64,000 nt of DNA from Nitrospira sp. CR1.3 (GTDB lineage Bacteria; Nitrospirota; Nitrospiria; Nitrospirales; Nitrospiraceae), in NCBI GenBank assembly GCA_014055525.1, contig WIAH01000008.1:1-64000 (forward strand), read 5' to 3'. Position numbers and translations under genes: made by a program. Positions within the stretch are counted from its first letter, which is position 1. Each line of letters begins with the position of its first letter. A model generated the notes under the pieces. It did no database searches and was not told the origin of the DNA. It saw nothing but the letters and a program-made list of their open reading frames with translations. Shown in pieces: positions 1 through 8,689 of the stretch.

Positions 1-251
1 GCTTCCTGCGGCTTGGGCTCAGGCTTCGGCGGTTCCGGCTCTGGTTCGGGTTCCGGCTCTTTCTCGGGCGGAGGCGGCGGCTCTTCCTTCTTGAACGCGT
101 TCAGCTTGTAGACCTTGATGAGATTCTGGCCCCATTCGGTTTGCGAGACCCAGTAGAGCCCGCCTCCAATCGCGATATGCACGAGCCCCACAATCGCCAG
201 GGTCGTACCGAGCTTGTTTTTCTTTTTCTCGAAACCGCGGTAACCGGCCAT
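1..251 (-). CDS. tonB: TonB-like energy transducer, N-terminal part (cut by window edge)
   Basis: The frame is open from an ATG at 251 to the window edge, so only the first 83 residues are seen. A basic start (MAGYRGFEKKKNK) is followed by one membrane segment (about residues 14-33) and, after about residue 53, a Pro/Glu/Lys-rich stretch of repeated PEPEPEP type that would span the periplasm. This is the normal N-terminal plan of TonB, which passes proton-motive energy from ExbB/ExbD to outer-membrane transporters. The C-terminal TonB domain lies outside the window. It follows exbB and exbD in the same direction. The start is preceded by a CAAATAGACC-type repeat rather than a clear Shine-Dalgarno. 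Confidence 0.85.
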   Translation of the reverse strand, partial: MAGYRGFEKKKNKLGTTLAIVGLVHIAIGGGLYWVSQTEWGQNLIKVYKLNAFKKEEPPPPPEKEPEPEPEPEPPKPEPKPQE

Positions 252-258
252 GGGCCCT

Positions 259-300
259 GTCTATTTGGTCTATCTGGTCTATTTGGTTCGTTTGGTTGAT
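259..300 (-). repeat. Degenerate 9-10 bp tandem repeat upstream of tonB
   Basis: On the plus strand the stretch reads as repeated GGTCTATTTG / GGTCTATCTG units. It ends about 8 bases before the tonB start, and a sister array lies in the same place before exbD. Confidence 0.7.
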
Positions 301-399
301 GACAAGAAGCGGGAGAACAATGAGGCCGTCCAACTAATCACTCGTCACGCGGCACTCTTCTTGATTGCGCGGCACTCTCCTTGATCGAACCTGACAACA

Positions 400-432
400 G
401 GGACAGGCACCGGCTTCGCCGGAGCCAGTCCC
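400..432. repeat. REP-like palindrome abutting the exbD stop codon
   Basis: A 33-base imperfect palindrome, GGGACAGGCACCGGCT..AGCCAGTCCC, ends exactly at the exbD stop codon. A second copy abuts the exbB stop (934-968). It resembles REP sequences mobilised by RAYT (REP-associated tyrosine) transposases; no such gene is in the window. Confidence 0.75.
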
Positions 433-846
433 TTACTCGTTGATGGGTTTCGTGGCGATGGCCAAGTCTTCAACCGGGATACGCTGCAGAATGTCCAGCA
501 CCGCGACGACGTGCTTGTATTCCACGCCGGCGTCCCCTCGTAGCACAAGCGGCAGCTTGCCGCCCTTGGCAGACTTGAGATCCCGGATGAGCTTTTCCAG
601 CTCGGTGAGCTTGACATGTTCTTCGTCCATATAGATGTCGCCGCCCTTCTTCACGGAGATGGTCGGCGTGTTGGACTCCATCTCCGTCTCATGCGGCGTC
701 GATTCCGGCAATTTCAACTCGATCCCCTGCACCATTGCTGTCGTCGTGATGATGAAGATGACGAGCAGCACCCAGGCCAAGTCGAGCAGCGGCGTAATAT
801 TGATATCCGCCACCGCGCCGTGGGATTTGCGTGAGAATCTTCTCAT
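433..846 (-). CDS. exbD: ExbD/TolR family biopolymer transport protein
   Basis: A 137-residue protein of usual family length. It has a short cytoplasmic start, one membrane segment (about residues 22-40, WVLLVIFIITTTAMV) and a periplasmic domain. The segment 'INITPLLDLAWVLLVIF' carries the proton-channel Asp of the family (ITPLLD). With ExbB it forms the inner-membrane motor that energises TonB. It lies between exbB and tonB on the minus strand, separated from each by more than 100 bases containing repeats. Whether the three genes form one transcript is an inference from order and direction. The family is certain; assignment to the TonB rather than the Tol complex rests on the adjacent tonB. 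Confidence 0.92.
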   Translation of the reverse strand: MRRFSRKSHGAVADINITPLLDLAWVLLVIFIITTTAMVQGIELKLPESTPHETEMESNTPTISVKKGGDIYMDEEHVKLTELEKLIRDLKSAKGGKLPLVLRGDAGVEYKHVVAVLDILQRIPVEDLAIATKPINE

Positions 847-848
847 GT

Positions 849-888
849 TGGTCTATTTGGTCTGTCTGGTCTCTCTGGTCTGTTTGCT
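849..888 (-). repeat. Degenerate 9-10 bp tandem repeat upstream of exbD
   Basis: Successive GGTCTATTTG, GGTCTGTCTG and GGTCTCTCTG units begin three bases upstream of the exbD start codon and take the place where a ribosome binding site would be expected. Confidence 0.7.
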
Positions 889-933
889 GCGACTCACCAC
901 CGGTCACGCACCAGGTCTTCAGGCCCCGTTGAG

Positions 934-968
934 GGGGACAGGCACCGGCTGCGCCGGAGCCAGTCCCC
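934..968. repeat. REP-like palindrome abutting the exbB stop codon
   Basis: This is a second copy of the GGGGACAGGCACCGGC..GCCAGTCCCC palindrome. Its last base is the first base of the exbB stop codon on the plus strand. Confidence 0.75.
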
Positions 969-1750
969 TAATGCGCTGCGGCCCCCATACTGTCGCCTTC
1001 TTCTTGACTCGCGCTCTTCGGACGCATTGCTTCCAGTTCTTCCTCCGCCGCCTCGAACTGGTCTTTCGGCCGGAGATATTCCGTCATGAATACGGTTTCC
1101 AAATGGGCCGCGAAATTGTCGAGCTCCATCGTAATGGTTTTGGTCTTCGTAATGAGGAAGTTGTAGCAAAAGAGCGATGGGATCGCGACCATCAGGCCGG
1201 CGACCGTGGCGATCAAGGCGGACGCGACGCCGGGCGCCATCGTCGTGAGCGTGGCCTGCTGCGCGCGGCCGATGCCGGAAAAGGTATCCATCACGCCCCA
1301 GACCGTGCCGAGCAATCCGATGAAGGGTCCGCCGCTGATCGCCGTTGCGAGGATGATCATGCCGGACTCCAGCCCCACCGCCGCCTCGCCGAGCACCCGT
1401 TCCAGCGCGATGCGCACGGCGCTCATGCCGTGATGCGGGATCTTGACCGTCCCGTACTTCTCCTGCTGAACCTTCAGTTCTTCACAGCCTCCATAATAGA
1501 GGTCGTACATCGGCGAGCCCTGAAGCTGTTTGATCGGGCCCTTGCTGAAAATGATCAAGGGGCCCTTGGCTTTCGAATAGTAGCCGAGAAACAGGGCATT
1601 GCGTTTCTTCGCCTTGCCCAGTTGCCGGAACTTGTTGATGATGACCGTCCAGCTGACCAGCGAGAAAAACAACAGCACCGAGATCGTGATCTTGCCTTCC
1701 AACGTGGCATGGCTCAGCGCGAAGGCGACGCCACCTGAACTCATATCCAT
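968..1750 (-). CDS. exbB: ExbB/TolQ/MotA family proton channel
   Basis: A 260-residue protein with three hydrophobic segments (about residues 22-38, 130-155 and 172-195) and the MotA/TolQ/ExbB signature, with GPFIGLLGTVWGVMDTF and PGVASALIATVAGLMVAIP near the second and third helices. It forms the pentameric channel that works with ExbD to use the proton gradient. The C-terminus is Glu-rich (FEAAEEELEAM). The next genes on the strand are exbD and tonB. The large TpsA gene ends 130 bases upstream, across a region of short AAGTT repeats. Start choice is the ATG giving MDMSSGG; a second in-frame ATG two codons later is equally possible. Confidence 0.93.
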   Translation of the reverse strand: MDMSSGGVAFALSHATLEGKITISVLLFFSLVSWTVIINKFRQLGKAKKRNALFLGYYSKAKGPLIIFSKGPIKQLQGSPMYDLYYGGCEELKVQQEKYGTVKIPHHGMSAVRIALERVLGEAAVGLESGMIILATAISGGPFIGLLGTVWGVMDTFSGIGRAQQATLTTMAPGVASALIATVAGLMVAIPSLFCYNFLITKTKTITMELDNFAAHLETVFMTEYLRPKDQFEAAEEELEAMRPKSASQEEGDSMGAAAH

Positions 1751-1781
1751 ACTCTGTCCCTTTCGTGAAGCGTTCCCCTAC

Positions 1782-1870
1782 ACTTTCCAACTTTCTTACT
1801 TGCTAACTTTTCCGCCTCACCACTCAGCCGGCCTGTTCCGACTTGATAACTTTTGACTTGCCAACTTTCA
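1782..1870 (-). repeat. AAGTTnGCAAGT-type degenerate repeats between tpsA and exbB
   Basis: On the minus strand, motifs like AAAGTTGGCAAGT, AAAGTTATCAAGT and AAAGTTAGCAAGT recur in about 90 bases upstream of exbB. No gene is visible in this interval. Confidence 0.55.
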
Positions 1871-1880
1871 AACCTGAGAG

Positions 1881-4800
1881 TTACCCGCCTGCGCGCGGCT
1901 TCACATCCACCTGAATGATGACGCCGTGTTTCATCTTGATCGATTGGGCCACTTTGCTCGATTTCCCCTTCTCGTCATCCTTTGCCGCAAGTTGCTTGGC
2001 CTTGGCCTCGGCCTGTTGACTTGTCGCGGCAGTGGCCGTCTCCTGGACTGCTTCGCTGGCCTTCTGGGCCGTCGAGACGGAGCCTGAAGTAGAAGCGGAG
2101 GTCGCCGCCACTCCGCCCGTGACTCCGCTCAACCCACCGACCGAGCCACCGCCACCAGAATTGGCGACCGACACGGTTCCGCCGCCGCTTGAGCTGCCGG
2201 CGAAGGTGCCGGCGACTTTCACATCGCCGGTCAAATTGGTTGCTTTGAACCGGACTTTACCCTGAACCTCTCCTCCCTGAAAGTCGAGGGTGCGGCCCGC
2301 GACAAGATCCACCCGTTTGCCCCTGATACCAGCCGGTGGAACCAGGATGTCCAGACCGGCATTCAATGACACATCGCCCAGTTCCAGCGGAAGGAACCGT
2401 CCAGTCGGCTGTCCATTGATGATCTCCGGCTTGTCGGGATTTCTCGCGATGAACTCCTCGAAGATCGGATCGAACTCTACGGCCCGGGCTTTGTTGAGCG
2501 CCTCAAACTGCTGCTCCAGGCCGGTCGTGTCCCGTCCCAGAAACCCTTGCTTTCTGATCTCGCCCTTCAGCGCCGTCATGGCCGGCGTATCGTACTTGGG
2601 AAAATTGAGGACGGTCGGATCCAGCGGGTGATAGGTAAAGATGCCGCTCCCGGGCACCAGGAAATTCTCCCGCCTGGTTTCCGGTTCGCCGTTCGGCTTC
2701 AACATCGGCCGTCCTGCTGCGTCCAGCACGGGAATATCCAAGGGGAACAGCTGCTGTTCGTTCTTTCCACCGCTGCCGGCATTGATCGAGCCGTCGCGCG
2801 AGGTGATCACGATATCGCCTCCGGAAAAGGTGGCAATGCGCGACGTGTTCACATTGACATCCCCCGCAGTCGTGATCTTGACCGCCGTTGGGTCACGTTC
2901 AAGGGTCACCGTAACGGACCCGTCCTGATTCACGACCGGTGTCGTGGCGCGAACTCCCACCGATCCACCGCCCCGGACCTGAATGCCGGTGGATTCCTCT
3001 CCCAGGATGCGGCGGGTCGTCGCTCCGACATCAACAAGCCCTCCCGTGTATGACACATTCACAGGTCCACGAAGTGACTCTGGAATTTCGACCGGATGTA
3101 ATGCCGAGTTGTCATAGCCAGGGATGTAGGAGGTATCGATTCCATGGATCGCAATGCCTGCTCCGCCGTCTGTGACGATACGGGATTGCGTCATCAGCAG
3201 ATCCTGCCCGACGGCGATGTCGAGCAGACCGCCACGGCGCAGACCGGATGCCGTGACACCGGGCCGCATGAAGATCCCGCTGCTGTCGCCCAGGTTTAAA
3301 TTCTTACCTGCCGTGATATGTACAGTTCCATCGCCGACGACCAACACACCGGAGGCGGGCGGATTGCTTCCCGCCAAGGTAACGGACTTGCTCAAATCGA
3401 TCGTGCCCCCAGCCTCCATTATCACGGCCGGTTTGGGCACGTTGACGGTCAGCGTCACTTGCTTGACCACGACGTCGCCTGCCGCGATGACCTCGTCCTT
3501 CTTCGGCGGCCTCAGCAGGCCCGTCTGCGCATCCCGGAGGAGCGGCACCTGTTCAGTGATCGTCCTTGTTTCCATTCCCAATGGCGCCGCCGTCGCCTTC
3601 AACGCGACCTTCTCGATGTTTCCTCCGGCCCGCACGAGCGTTTCCTTCACATACGTCGGATCCAAGAAATTCAGAGTCAGATTCTTGATGTCGCCCTGTC
3701 CAGCCGCCAATTCAATCTTGCCCGGCGGACTCGCAGGATCTGGAGTTCCCGGACGCGAGTTGAGTAAGGTGATGTTGTTGTTGACCCGAGGGTCGAGTCC
3801 GATCAGGGCCTCCGGATTCTGCTGTGTTAAGGCAATCAGCGGAACGGAAGAAGGAACCGACTCCAAATACTCCGCCGGCAACGTCACAGGTCTAAGCCCC
3901 ATTGCGCCTTCAGGCGGCTCGACGCCCACCCAGCGGAGCAGCTCCGGTGGCACCGGTTTCCGGAAGTCCACGACGCGCCAGTTGGCAGGATTGAGATCGG
4001 CGCCGGTATAAACCCAGAACACCAAGTCGGATGAAGGGGGAGCCAAGCCAAACTTCACCAGACCCTCAATGTGGCGCCCGGCAAAAAATGTGATCGAGGC
4101 CTTCGGCCCGTTGAAGAAATTCATCGCGCTTCGCAATTGGATCGTCCCGAGCGGCGCGCGGATGTCCGTGGTAGAGGGGAAATAGGTTCCCGCATCAACC
4201 AATTCGGTTTGGCCCGCTTCGGACGAAATACGATCGGCATTGATGCTGACATTGCCGTGGTGGGACGTGACGGTCAGGCGGTTGTGCTGAAACCCGTTGC
4301 TGAACTGCGGACTGTTCCCGACCGCTTCCGCGGGGAAGCCATGGCGCCCGATATCGTATGGGGAGGCCGAGTCACCGCCCGTGAGCGGCTCGAAGAGGAG
4401 CCCGGAATCCCGCGCTCGACGCAGGTAGACATTCCCCTGAGCTGAGATCGACACGTGGGCGTCGGTCATCGCCACATCCACGTATCCACGCACATCTTCG
4501 GTCAGCTTCTGCGCGGTCATGATCGTTCCATCCGGCAGCAGGCCGTTAGCATCAAGCGGAAGGTTGGTCTTGCCGACCGTTCCGCCGACTAACACCTCCG
4601 CGTCGGCGTTGCGGACGACGAATCCCGGGCCTCGCGGCGTGCCGAGCAACTGCCCGCCGACCAGATCGCCCTCTCTTGCCTTGATGGTGAGAAGGCCGTT
4701 GCCGGACCTGGTTCCATCCGCCGCCGTCGTCTTGGTGCCGTCGATCACGATTCCCTGCAGATTCGAGTCCAGCGCGAATCCATCGACAAGTCCGCTGGCA

Positions 4801-6674
4801 TCCGGGTCCACTCGGACAGTGGTCACCACATCGCGCTGTGCGTCCAGGCTGAGATTTCCGCCTCCCTTCACCCTGATGCTCGACAGCGCGCCGGTGGAGG
4901 GGTCAAGCAGCGAAATATTTCCGCCTCGCGCCGCCAGACTCACATGGCCTCCGCCGCCTGAGACCAGCGTCGAGTTGGAGAGCTGTACGTTCCCTCCCGC
5001 GACTCCAATGATGTCCCGCGGCGACAGACCGAAGTTGAAGGGGTCGTTCTGAATCGTCGCGTTGTCGAAGATCAGGTCGCGGCCGGCGAAGAGCCGAAGG
5101 CTCCCGGATTGAGCGCCGGGCGCCAAACTCGTCAGATCGTAAAGTCCACTCACTCTGATGTCGCTCAGGGCAACGAAGGAAGCATCCCGTTTGGCCGCCG
5201 TAGTGGGGAGAGTCGCGACAGTCTGGTCGATCGGAATCAATTTCGTCTGGGACGCGCCGGTTACGGCTCCGATTCCGATCAGCGGCAGCGATTGCCGGCG
5301 ATCGCCCAGCCAGAGCTCGCCGCCTTGGCCGCCAGCTGCCGGACTCAGATCGATCACCGCCCCTGATTCGACGGAGACCTCTCCGTTCTGACCGGACGCC
5401 ATCCCGATGATCGTCCCGCCGTCAGTGATCCCGACGGCGCTTCCCTTGGAGGACGTACGGCTCGTCGATCGGAACGTCATTCGATCCTTCCCCAAGAGCG
5501 CGACATGGCCGTTCCGGGCGCTTCCTGCATTGGATTGAACGATTCCTCCGTGATCGATCGCCTTGCCTTCCAGTTGGACATGTCCACCGTCTGAGGCAAT
5601 CCGGCTCCCCGCGCTCGTCGTGAGAACACCGGATCCGGCCTGCGTGCCGGCGATTGACGTCATCTCGACGGAGCCGCCGTTGGCCTGCATTTCTCCCTGA
5701 TGAGTGATCGATTGCCCCTGGACGCTGATCGAACCGCCATCGGCCTTGGTCACGCTGCCGGCGCTCGTGGTGAGCGCGGCAAGCGGACTTGAGGCCGGCG
5801 CCGCTGCCGGCTGCTTGGCAATGAGTTCGATGCGGCCCTTGCTGGTCTGGACCGTGTTGGCCTGGGCCAATCCTTGTTGGTTGACGACCAACCCCGCCAT
5901 CGTGATCTGTCCGCCGTCTGCCTTGAGCTCGCGGAGATTTACAGACTTTCCTGCCGGCGCCTGGAGCTCAAACAAAAATCCACGGCCGTCTGGCCTGTTG
6001 GACAAGTAGGCGGTCGTTCCGGCCGCCAGGACGATCGATCCGTTGGGACTCGTGATGACACCGCTGTTCTCGACGTTGGGCGCAAAGAGGTAGACACCTT
6101 GCATTCCTGCCGTGATCGAGCCGGCGTTGCGGATGTCCCCCACGCTCTGAGCCACCCCGTCTTTGACCATTTGAGTCAGCTTAAAGCTGCCGGCCAGAAA
6201 ATCCGTATCGGTCATGTGGAGGCTGGAGGCAGCCAGGCCTCCGACGTTCACCTGCGCCCCTCCTCCGAACAGGATGCCGTTCTGATTGAGCAGCATGACG
6301 ATGCCGTTCGCCTTCAGTGTGCCGTCGATGAGGCTCTGCGGGATCACGCCGTTGACCCCGACGACACGGTTCAGGGCGATGGCGTTGGCGGACGGCTGAA
6401 TGAACTCGGTCAGGTGGCCTTGGGCGATACTGAACGACTGCCAGTTGATGATCGCGCGGGCCGAACTCTGCTGGACGGTCAAGGAGGTCGGCGTCGATTC
6501 AAACGCGGCGGCACCCGACACGACGGTCGGATTTTCCGGCAACACCGCCGCTGCCGCCGGCAACGCAGTCAGCGCCGCGCAAAGGACGACGCTACTCCAT
6601 ACCGGAGCGGAGGCCAGAGCAATTTGTGAACAGGCGAGCGCGGTCGTCATGCTTTTCACGACGGGTTCTCTCAT
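1881..6674 (-). CDS. Two-partner secretion exoprotein (filamentous haemagglutinin family, TpsA)
   Basis: A 1597-residue secreted protein. A long signal peptide (about residues 1-45, ending ALPAAAA) precedes a TPS domain, where NQNGILFGGGAQVNVGGL at about residues 130-147 matches the NPNGI/NPNL-type signature that directs export through a TpsB pore. The rest is rich in G, S, N and V, with repeated short motifs such as 'AGGNIEKV' and 'GGNVQLS', as expected of a right-handed beta-helix. A Ser/Gly/Ala-rich region (about 1480-1530) and an Ala/Lys/Gln-rich stretch precede a basic end. No known C-terminal toxin or adhesin domain is recognised, so surface adhesion or biofilm function is an inference. 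Its TpsB partner ends three bases upstream. Confidence 0.9.
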   Translation of the reverse strand: MREPVVKSMTTALACSQIALASAPVWSSVVLCAALTALPAAAAVLPENPTVVSGAAAFESTPTSLTVQQSSARAIINWQSFSIAQGHLTEFIQPSANAIALNRVVGVNGVIPQSLIDGTLKANGIVMLLNQNGILFGGGAQVNVGGLAASSLHMTDTDFLAGSFKLTQMVKDGVAQSVGDIRNAGSITAGMQGVYLFAPNVENSGVITSPNGSIVLAAGTTAYLSNRPDGRGFLFELQAPAGKSVNLRELKADGGQITMAGLVVNQQGLAQANTVQTSKGRIELIAKQPAAAPASSPLAALTTSAGSVTKADGGSISVQGQSITHQGEMQANGGSVEMTSIAGTQAGSGVLTTSAGSRIASDGGHVQLEGKAIDHGGIVQSNAGSARNGHVALLGKDRMTFRSTSRTSSKGSAVGITDGGTIIGMASGQNGEVSVESGAVIDLSPAAGGQGGELWLGDRRQSLPLIGIGAVTGASQTKLIPIDQTVATLPTTAAKRDASFVALSDIRVSGLYDLTSLAPGAQSGSLRLFAGRDLIFDNATIQNDPFNFGLSPRDIIGVAGGNVQLSNSTLVSGGGGHVSLAARGGNISLLDPSTGALSSIRVKGGGNLSLDAQRDVVTTVRVDPDASGLVDGFALDSNLQGIVIDGTKTTAADGTRSGNGLLTIKAREGDLVGGQLLGTPRGPGFVVRNADAEVLVGGTVGKTNLPLDANGLLPDGTIMTAQKLTEDVRGYVDVAMTDAHVSISAQGNVYLRRARDSGLLFEPLTGGDSASPYDIGRHGFPAEAVGNSPQFSNGFQHNRLTVTSHHGNVSINADRISSEAGQTELVDAGTYFPSTTDIRAPLGTIQLRSAMNFFNGPKASITFFAGRHIEGLVKFGLAPPSSDLVFWVYTGADLNPANWRVVDFRKPVPPELLRWVGVEPPEGAMGLRPVTLPAEYLESVPSSVPLIALTQQNPEALIGLDPRVNNNITLLNSRPGTPDPASPPGKIELAAGQGDIKNLTLNFLDPTYVKETLVRAGGNIEKVALKATAAPLGMETRTITEQVPLLRDAQTGLLRPPKKDEVIAAGDVVVKQVTLTVNVPKPAVIMEAGGTIDLSKSVTLAGSNPPASGVLVVGDGTVHITAGKNLNLGDSSGIFMRPGVTASGLRRGGLLDIAVGQDLLMTQSRIVTDGGAGIAIHGIDTSYIPGYDNSALHPVEIPESLRGPVNVSYTGGLVDVGATTRRILGEESTGIQVRGGGSVGVRATTPVVNQDGSVTVTLERDPTAVKITTAGDVNVNTSRIATFSGGDIVITSRDGSINAGSGGKNEQQLFPLDIPVLDAAGRPMLKPNGEPETRRENFLVPGSGIFTYHPLDPTVLNFPKYDTPAMTALKGEIRKQGFLGRDTTGLEQQFEALNKARAVEFDPIFEEFIARNPDKPEIINGQPTGRFLPLELGDVSLNAGLDILVPPAGIRGKRVDLVAGRTLDFQGGEVQGKVRFKATNLTGDVKVAGTFAGSSSGGGTVSVANSGGGGSVGGLSGVTGGVAATSASTSGSVSTAQKASEAVQETATAATSQQAEAKAKQLAAKDDEKGKSSKVAQSIKMKHGVIIQVDVKPRAGG

Positions 6675-6677
6675 ACT

Positions 6678-8501
6678 TCAGTACCCCACAGACACCAGAA
6701 AATGGACGAAGGAATCTCCCCGCTTCGTCACGGTTCCGTTCTGCAGCGCCCAGGCTTGATCGATGCGTAGGTCGCCGACGTCCTTCGGCAGCTTCACGCG
6801 GAGCCCCGCCCCGACACCCTCCAGTCGAAACTGGTCCCGCTGGCCCGGCAAAGCGTCCCGTATCCAGAGATTCGCCGCGTCATAGAAGGCGGCGAGCCGC
6901 CACTTGATCTCCCATTCCGAGGATCGCCGCCGCTGCCAGATCCGATCGATGGGAATCGGAATGAGGTCCGGCGTCGTGAGCTCAGCCCGCCCTCGAATGG
7001 CCATATCTCCGAGTGCTTCGAATTGGATATACCCGCGGACCGTGTCCATCCCGCCCGCAAAGTACTGTTCGGTCACGACCAGCGGCTCGTTCGCCCATTG
7101 GCCATCCGCATGGAGATTGAGCGTGAACCCGAAGGGAAGATTGTGCGTCCGATCGAGGCTGCCCTGCACGACCACGAAATTTCCCGTGGCGCCTGATCGG
7201 CCCGGCCTGTTTAATGGATCGTTGGGGTCTCCTCCGAAGTTCTCCGTGTCTCCTCCGGGAATCAGGCCGGCCTTATAGCCCTTCACGCTCGAGCCGAGCT
7301 TGGTCACTCCCAATGAATCGATCAGGAAACCGTTGTACCCGATGCTGAACGGCGTATATTGGATCGGACTCAAGACGACGGCGGTTCCCAATCCTTCAGG
7401 AAACGTCGCCGTGGTTTCTTCGAGCCGCTTGTAGTCGGCCCCGATCGACAATTGGTGTGTCCCGCTCGGTCCCGAAAAGATCGGAAACAGATAGCGCATG
7501 CCGGCGACCGTCGCATTCCCTCCGATTGCGACGTCGCCGCCGCCCACCCCCAAGGACGAGGCGGCCAACGACGAGGTGCTGATCGCCTTCGACGCGTACA
7601 GCGACAGCAGATGGTCGGGCCAACGAAGCGGCGCAACGTAGCTGACACCGTAGGTCTGTACCGCCCCCCAATCTGTCGGGGTCTGGATCGTCTGCACGTT
7701 TAATATGTGATCCGCGTCGAACAGATTGGTCAATTGGGCTTCCACGAGCAGCCGGTCCCTCGGCGTGGTCAGAGGCCCTTGATTGTCTCCCTGCATGCGG
7801 ACGTGACCGGGAAAGCGATCCTTTGTCTTGAGTTCGACGTTGACGAGCCCTTGCTCTGTTCCCGGTTTCAAGACCGGCGCGACTTTCAGGTCAGGGTTCG
7901 CGTTCAGCTGGTCGAGTTCCTTGACCAGATCCTTTTCGCGCAGGACTTCACCGATCTTGATCGACGGCAGCTTCCGCAGAATGTTGTAACGGGAATAGTA
8001 CTGATTACCTGTGACCGACACCTCGCCCACCTTGCCTTCCACGACGAACAGCCGGACTGTTCCGCTTTCCACCGTCTGTTCCGGCACGATCACGAGCACC
8101 GTGGGATATCCGCTGTCATGATAGGCCTTCTCCACCTCCTGCCGGGCCTTGTCGATGTCGGCGATCGTCTTGTTGGGCCCTTTATGCTGGTTGAGAATGG
8201 TTTGGAGGCGCTCGTCCTCCAGGAGGGTATTCCCCTCCACCAGAAATTCCTTGACGACAAACCCTGACCCGGCTTCGGGGGGGCGCGGCGAAGAGCCCGG
8301 CTCAACGCCAGATTGTTTCTTCTCGGCTTCCTTCGGCGTCGCGGCAACGGGCCCGACTTCCCGCGACTGTAACGCCACGGGTCTTACTCCTTCTCGAAGT
8401 GTCTTCGCCAACCCCACCTCCGCAATCGTCGCCAGCATCGTAACGCTCAGGATGATAACACGGCCGCGCATGGGTCGTGGGGTTCTTACCTGTCGATCCA
8501 T
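6678..8501 (-). CDS. Two-partner secretion outer-membrane transporter (ShlB/FhaC/HecB family, TpsB)
   Basis: The protein has a signal-like start, a Pro-rich linker, and then POTRA-type domains (from about residue 80 of the chosen start: VKEFLVEGNTLL, then TVRLFVVEGKVGEVSVTGN). A beta-barrel follows with many alternating strands, ending in HFLVSVGY, whose terminal aromatic suits BAM recognition. It would secrete the TpsA protein encoded immediately downstream. The ATG at 8501 is chosen because a signal peptide (MRGRVIILSVTMLATIAEVGLA) follows. An in-frame TTG at 8564 would add 21 residues. No strong Shine-Dalgarno marks either. It is divergent from the GspC-like gene. Confidence 0.9.
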   Translation of the reverse strand: MDRQVRTPRPMRGRVIILSVTMLATIAEVGLAKTLREGVRPVALQSREVGPVAATPKEAEKKQSGVEPGSSPRPPEAGSGFVVKEFLVEGNTLLEDERLQTILNQHKGPNKTIADIDKARQEVEKAYHDSGYPTVLVIVPEQTVESGTVRLFVVEGKVGEVSVTGNQYYSRYNILRKLPSIKIGEVLREKDLVKELDQLNANPDLKVAPVLKPGTEQGLVNVELKTKDRFPGHVRMQGDNQGPLTTPRDRLLVEAQLTNLFDADHILNVQTIQTPTDWGAVQTYGVSYVAPLRWPDHLLSLYASKAISTSSLAASSLGVGGGDVAIGGNATVAGMRYLFPIFSGPSGTHQLSIGADYKRLEETTATFPEGLGTAVVLSPIQYTPFSIGYNGFLIDSLGVTKLGSSVKGYKAGLIPGGDTENFGGDPNDPLNRPGRSGATGNFVVVQGSLDRTHNLPFGFTLNLHADGQWANEPLVVTEQYFAGGMDTVRGYIQFEALGDMAIRGRAELTTPDLIPIPIDRIWQRRRSSEWEIKWRLAAFYDAANLWIRDALPGQRDQFRLEGVGAGLRVKLPKDVGDLRIDQAWALQNGTVTKRGDSFVHFLVSVGY

Positions 8502-8689
8502 GCTGGTTGGGCGCCCGGATGCACCGATTGTCCGTGTCAGATTCTTTCCCGGAGCATCTTTCAACTCGGATGTTACAGAAACATTACCGAGGGATTCTCC
8601 CGCCGTTAATTCACCGCCATCCCCATTGTCTCCTTGACGTCGCTCGACTAGGATGCAGGCTCGATCTTGTCCGGAACGCGATCGGCGCT

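Noticed and set aside
635..1738. A long plus-strand open frame opposite exbB and exbD (367 codons)
   Set aside because: It runs antisense to two clear family genes, has low-complexity Arg/Asp-rich sequence, and matches no fold; it is a shadow of high-GC coding.
5874..6629. A plus-strand open frame opposite the TPS domain of tpsA
   Set aside because: Antisense to a convincing TPS signature; composition (Arg/Gly/His-rich) is typical of a shadow frame.
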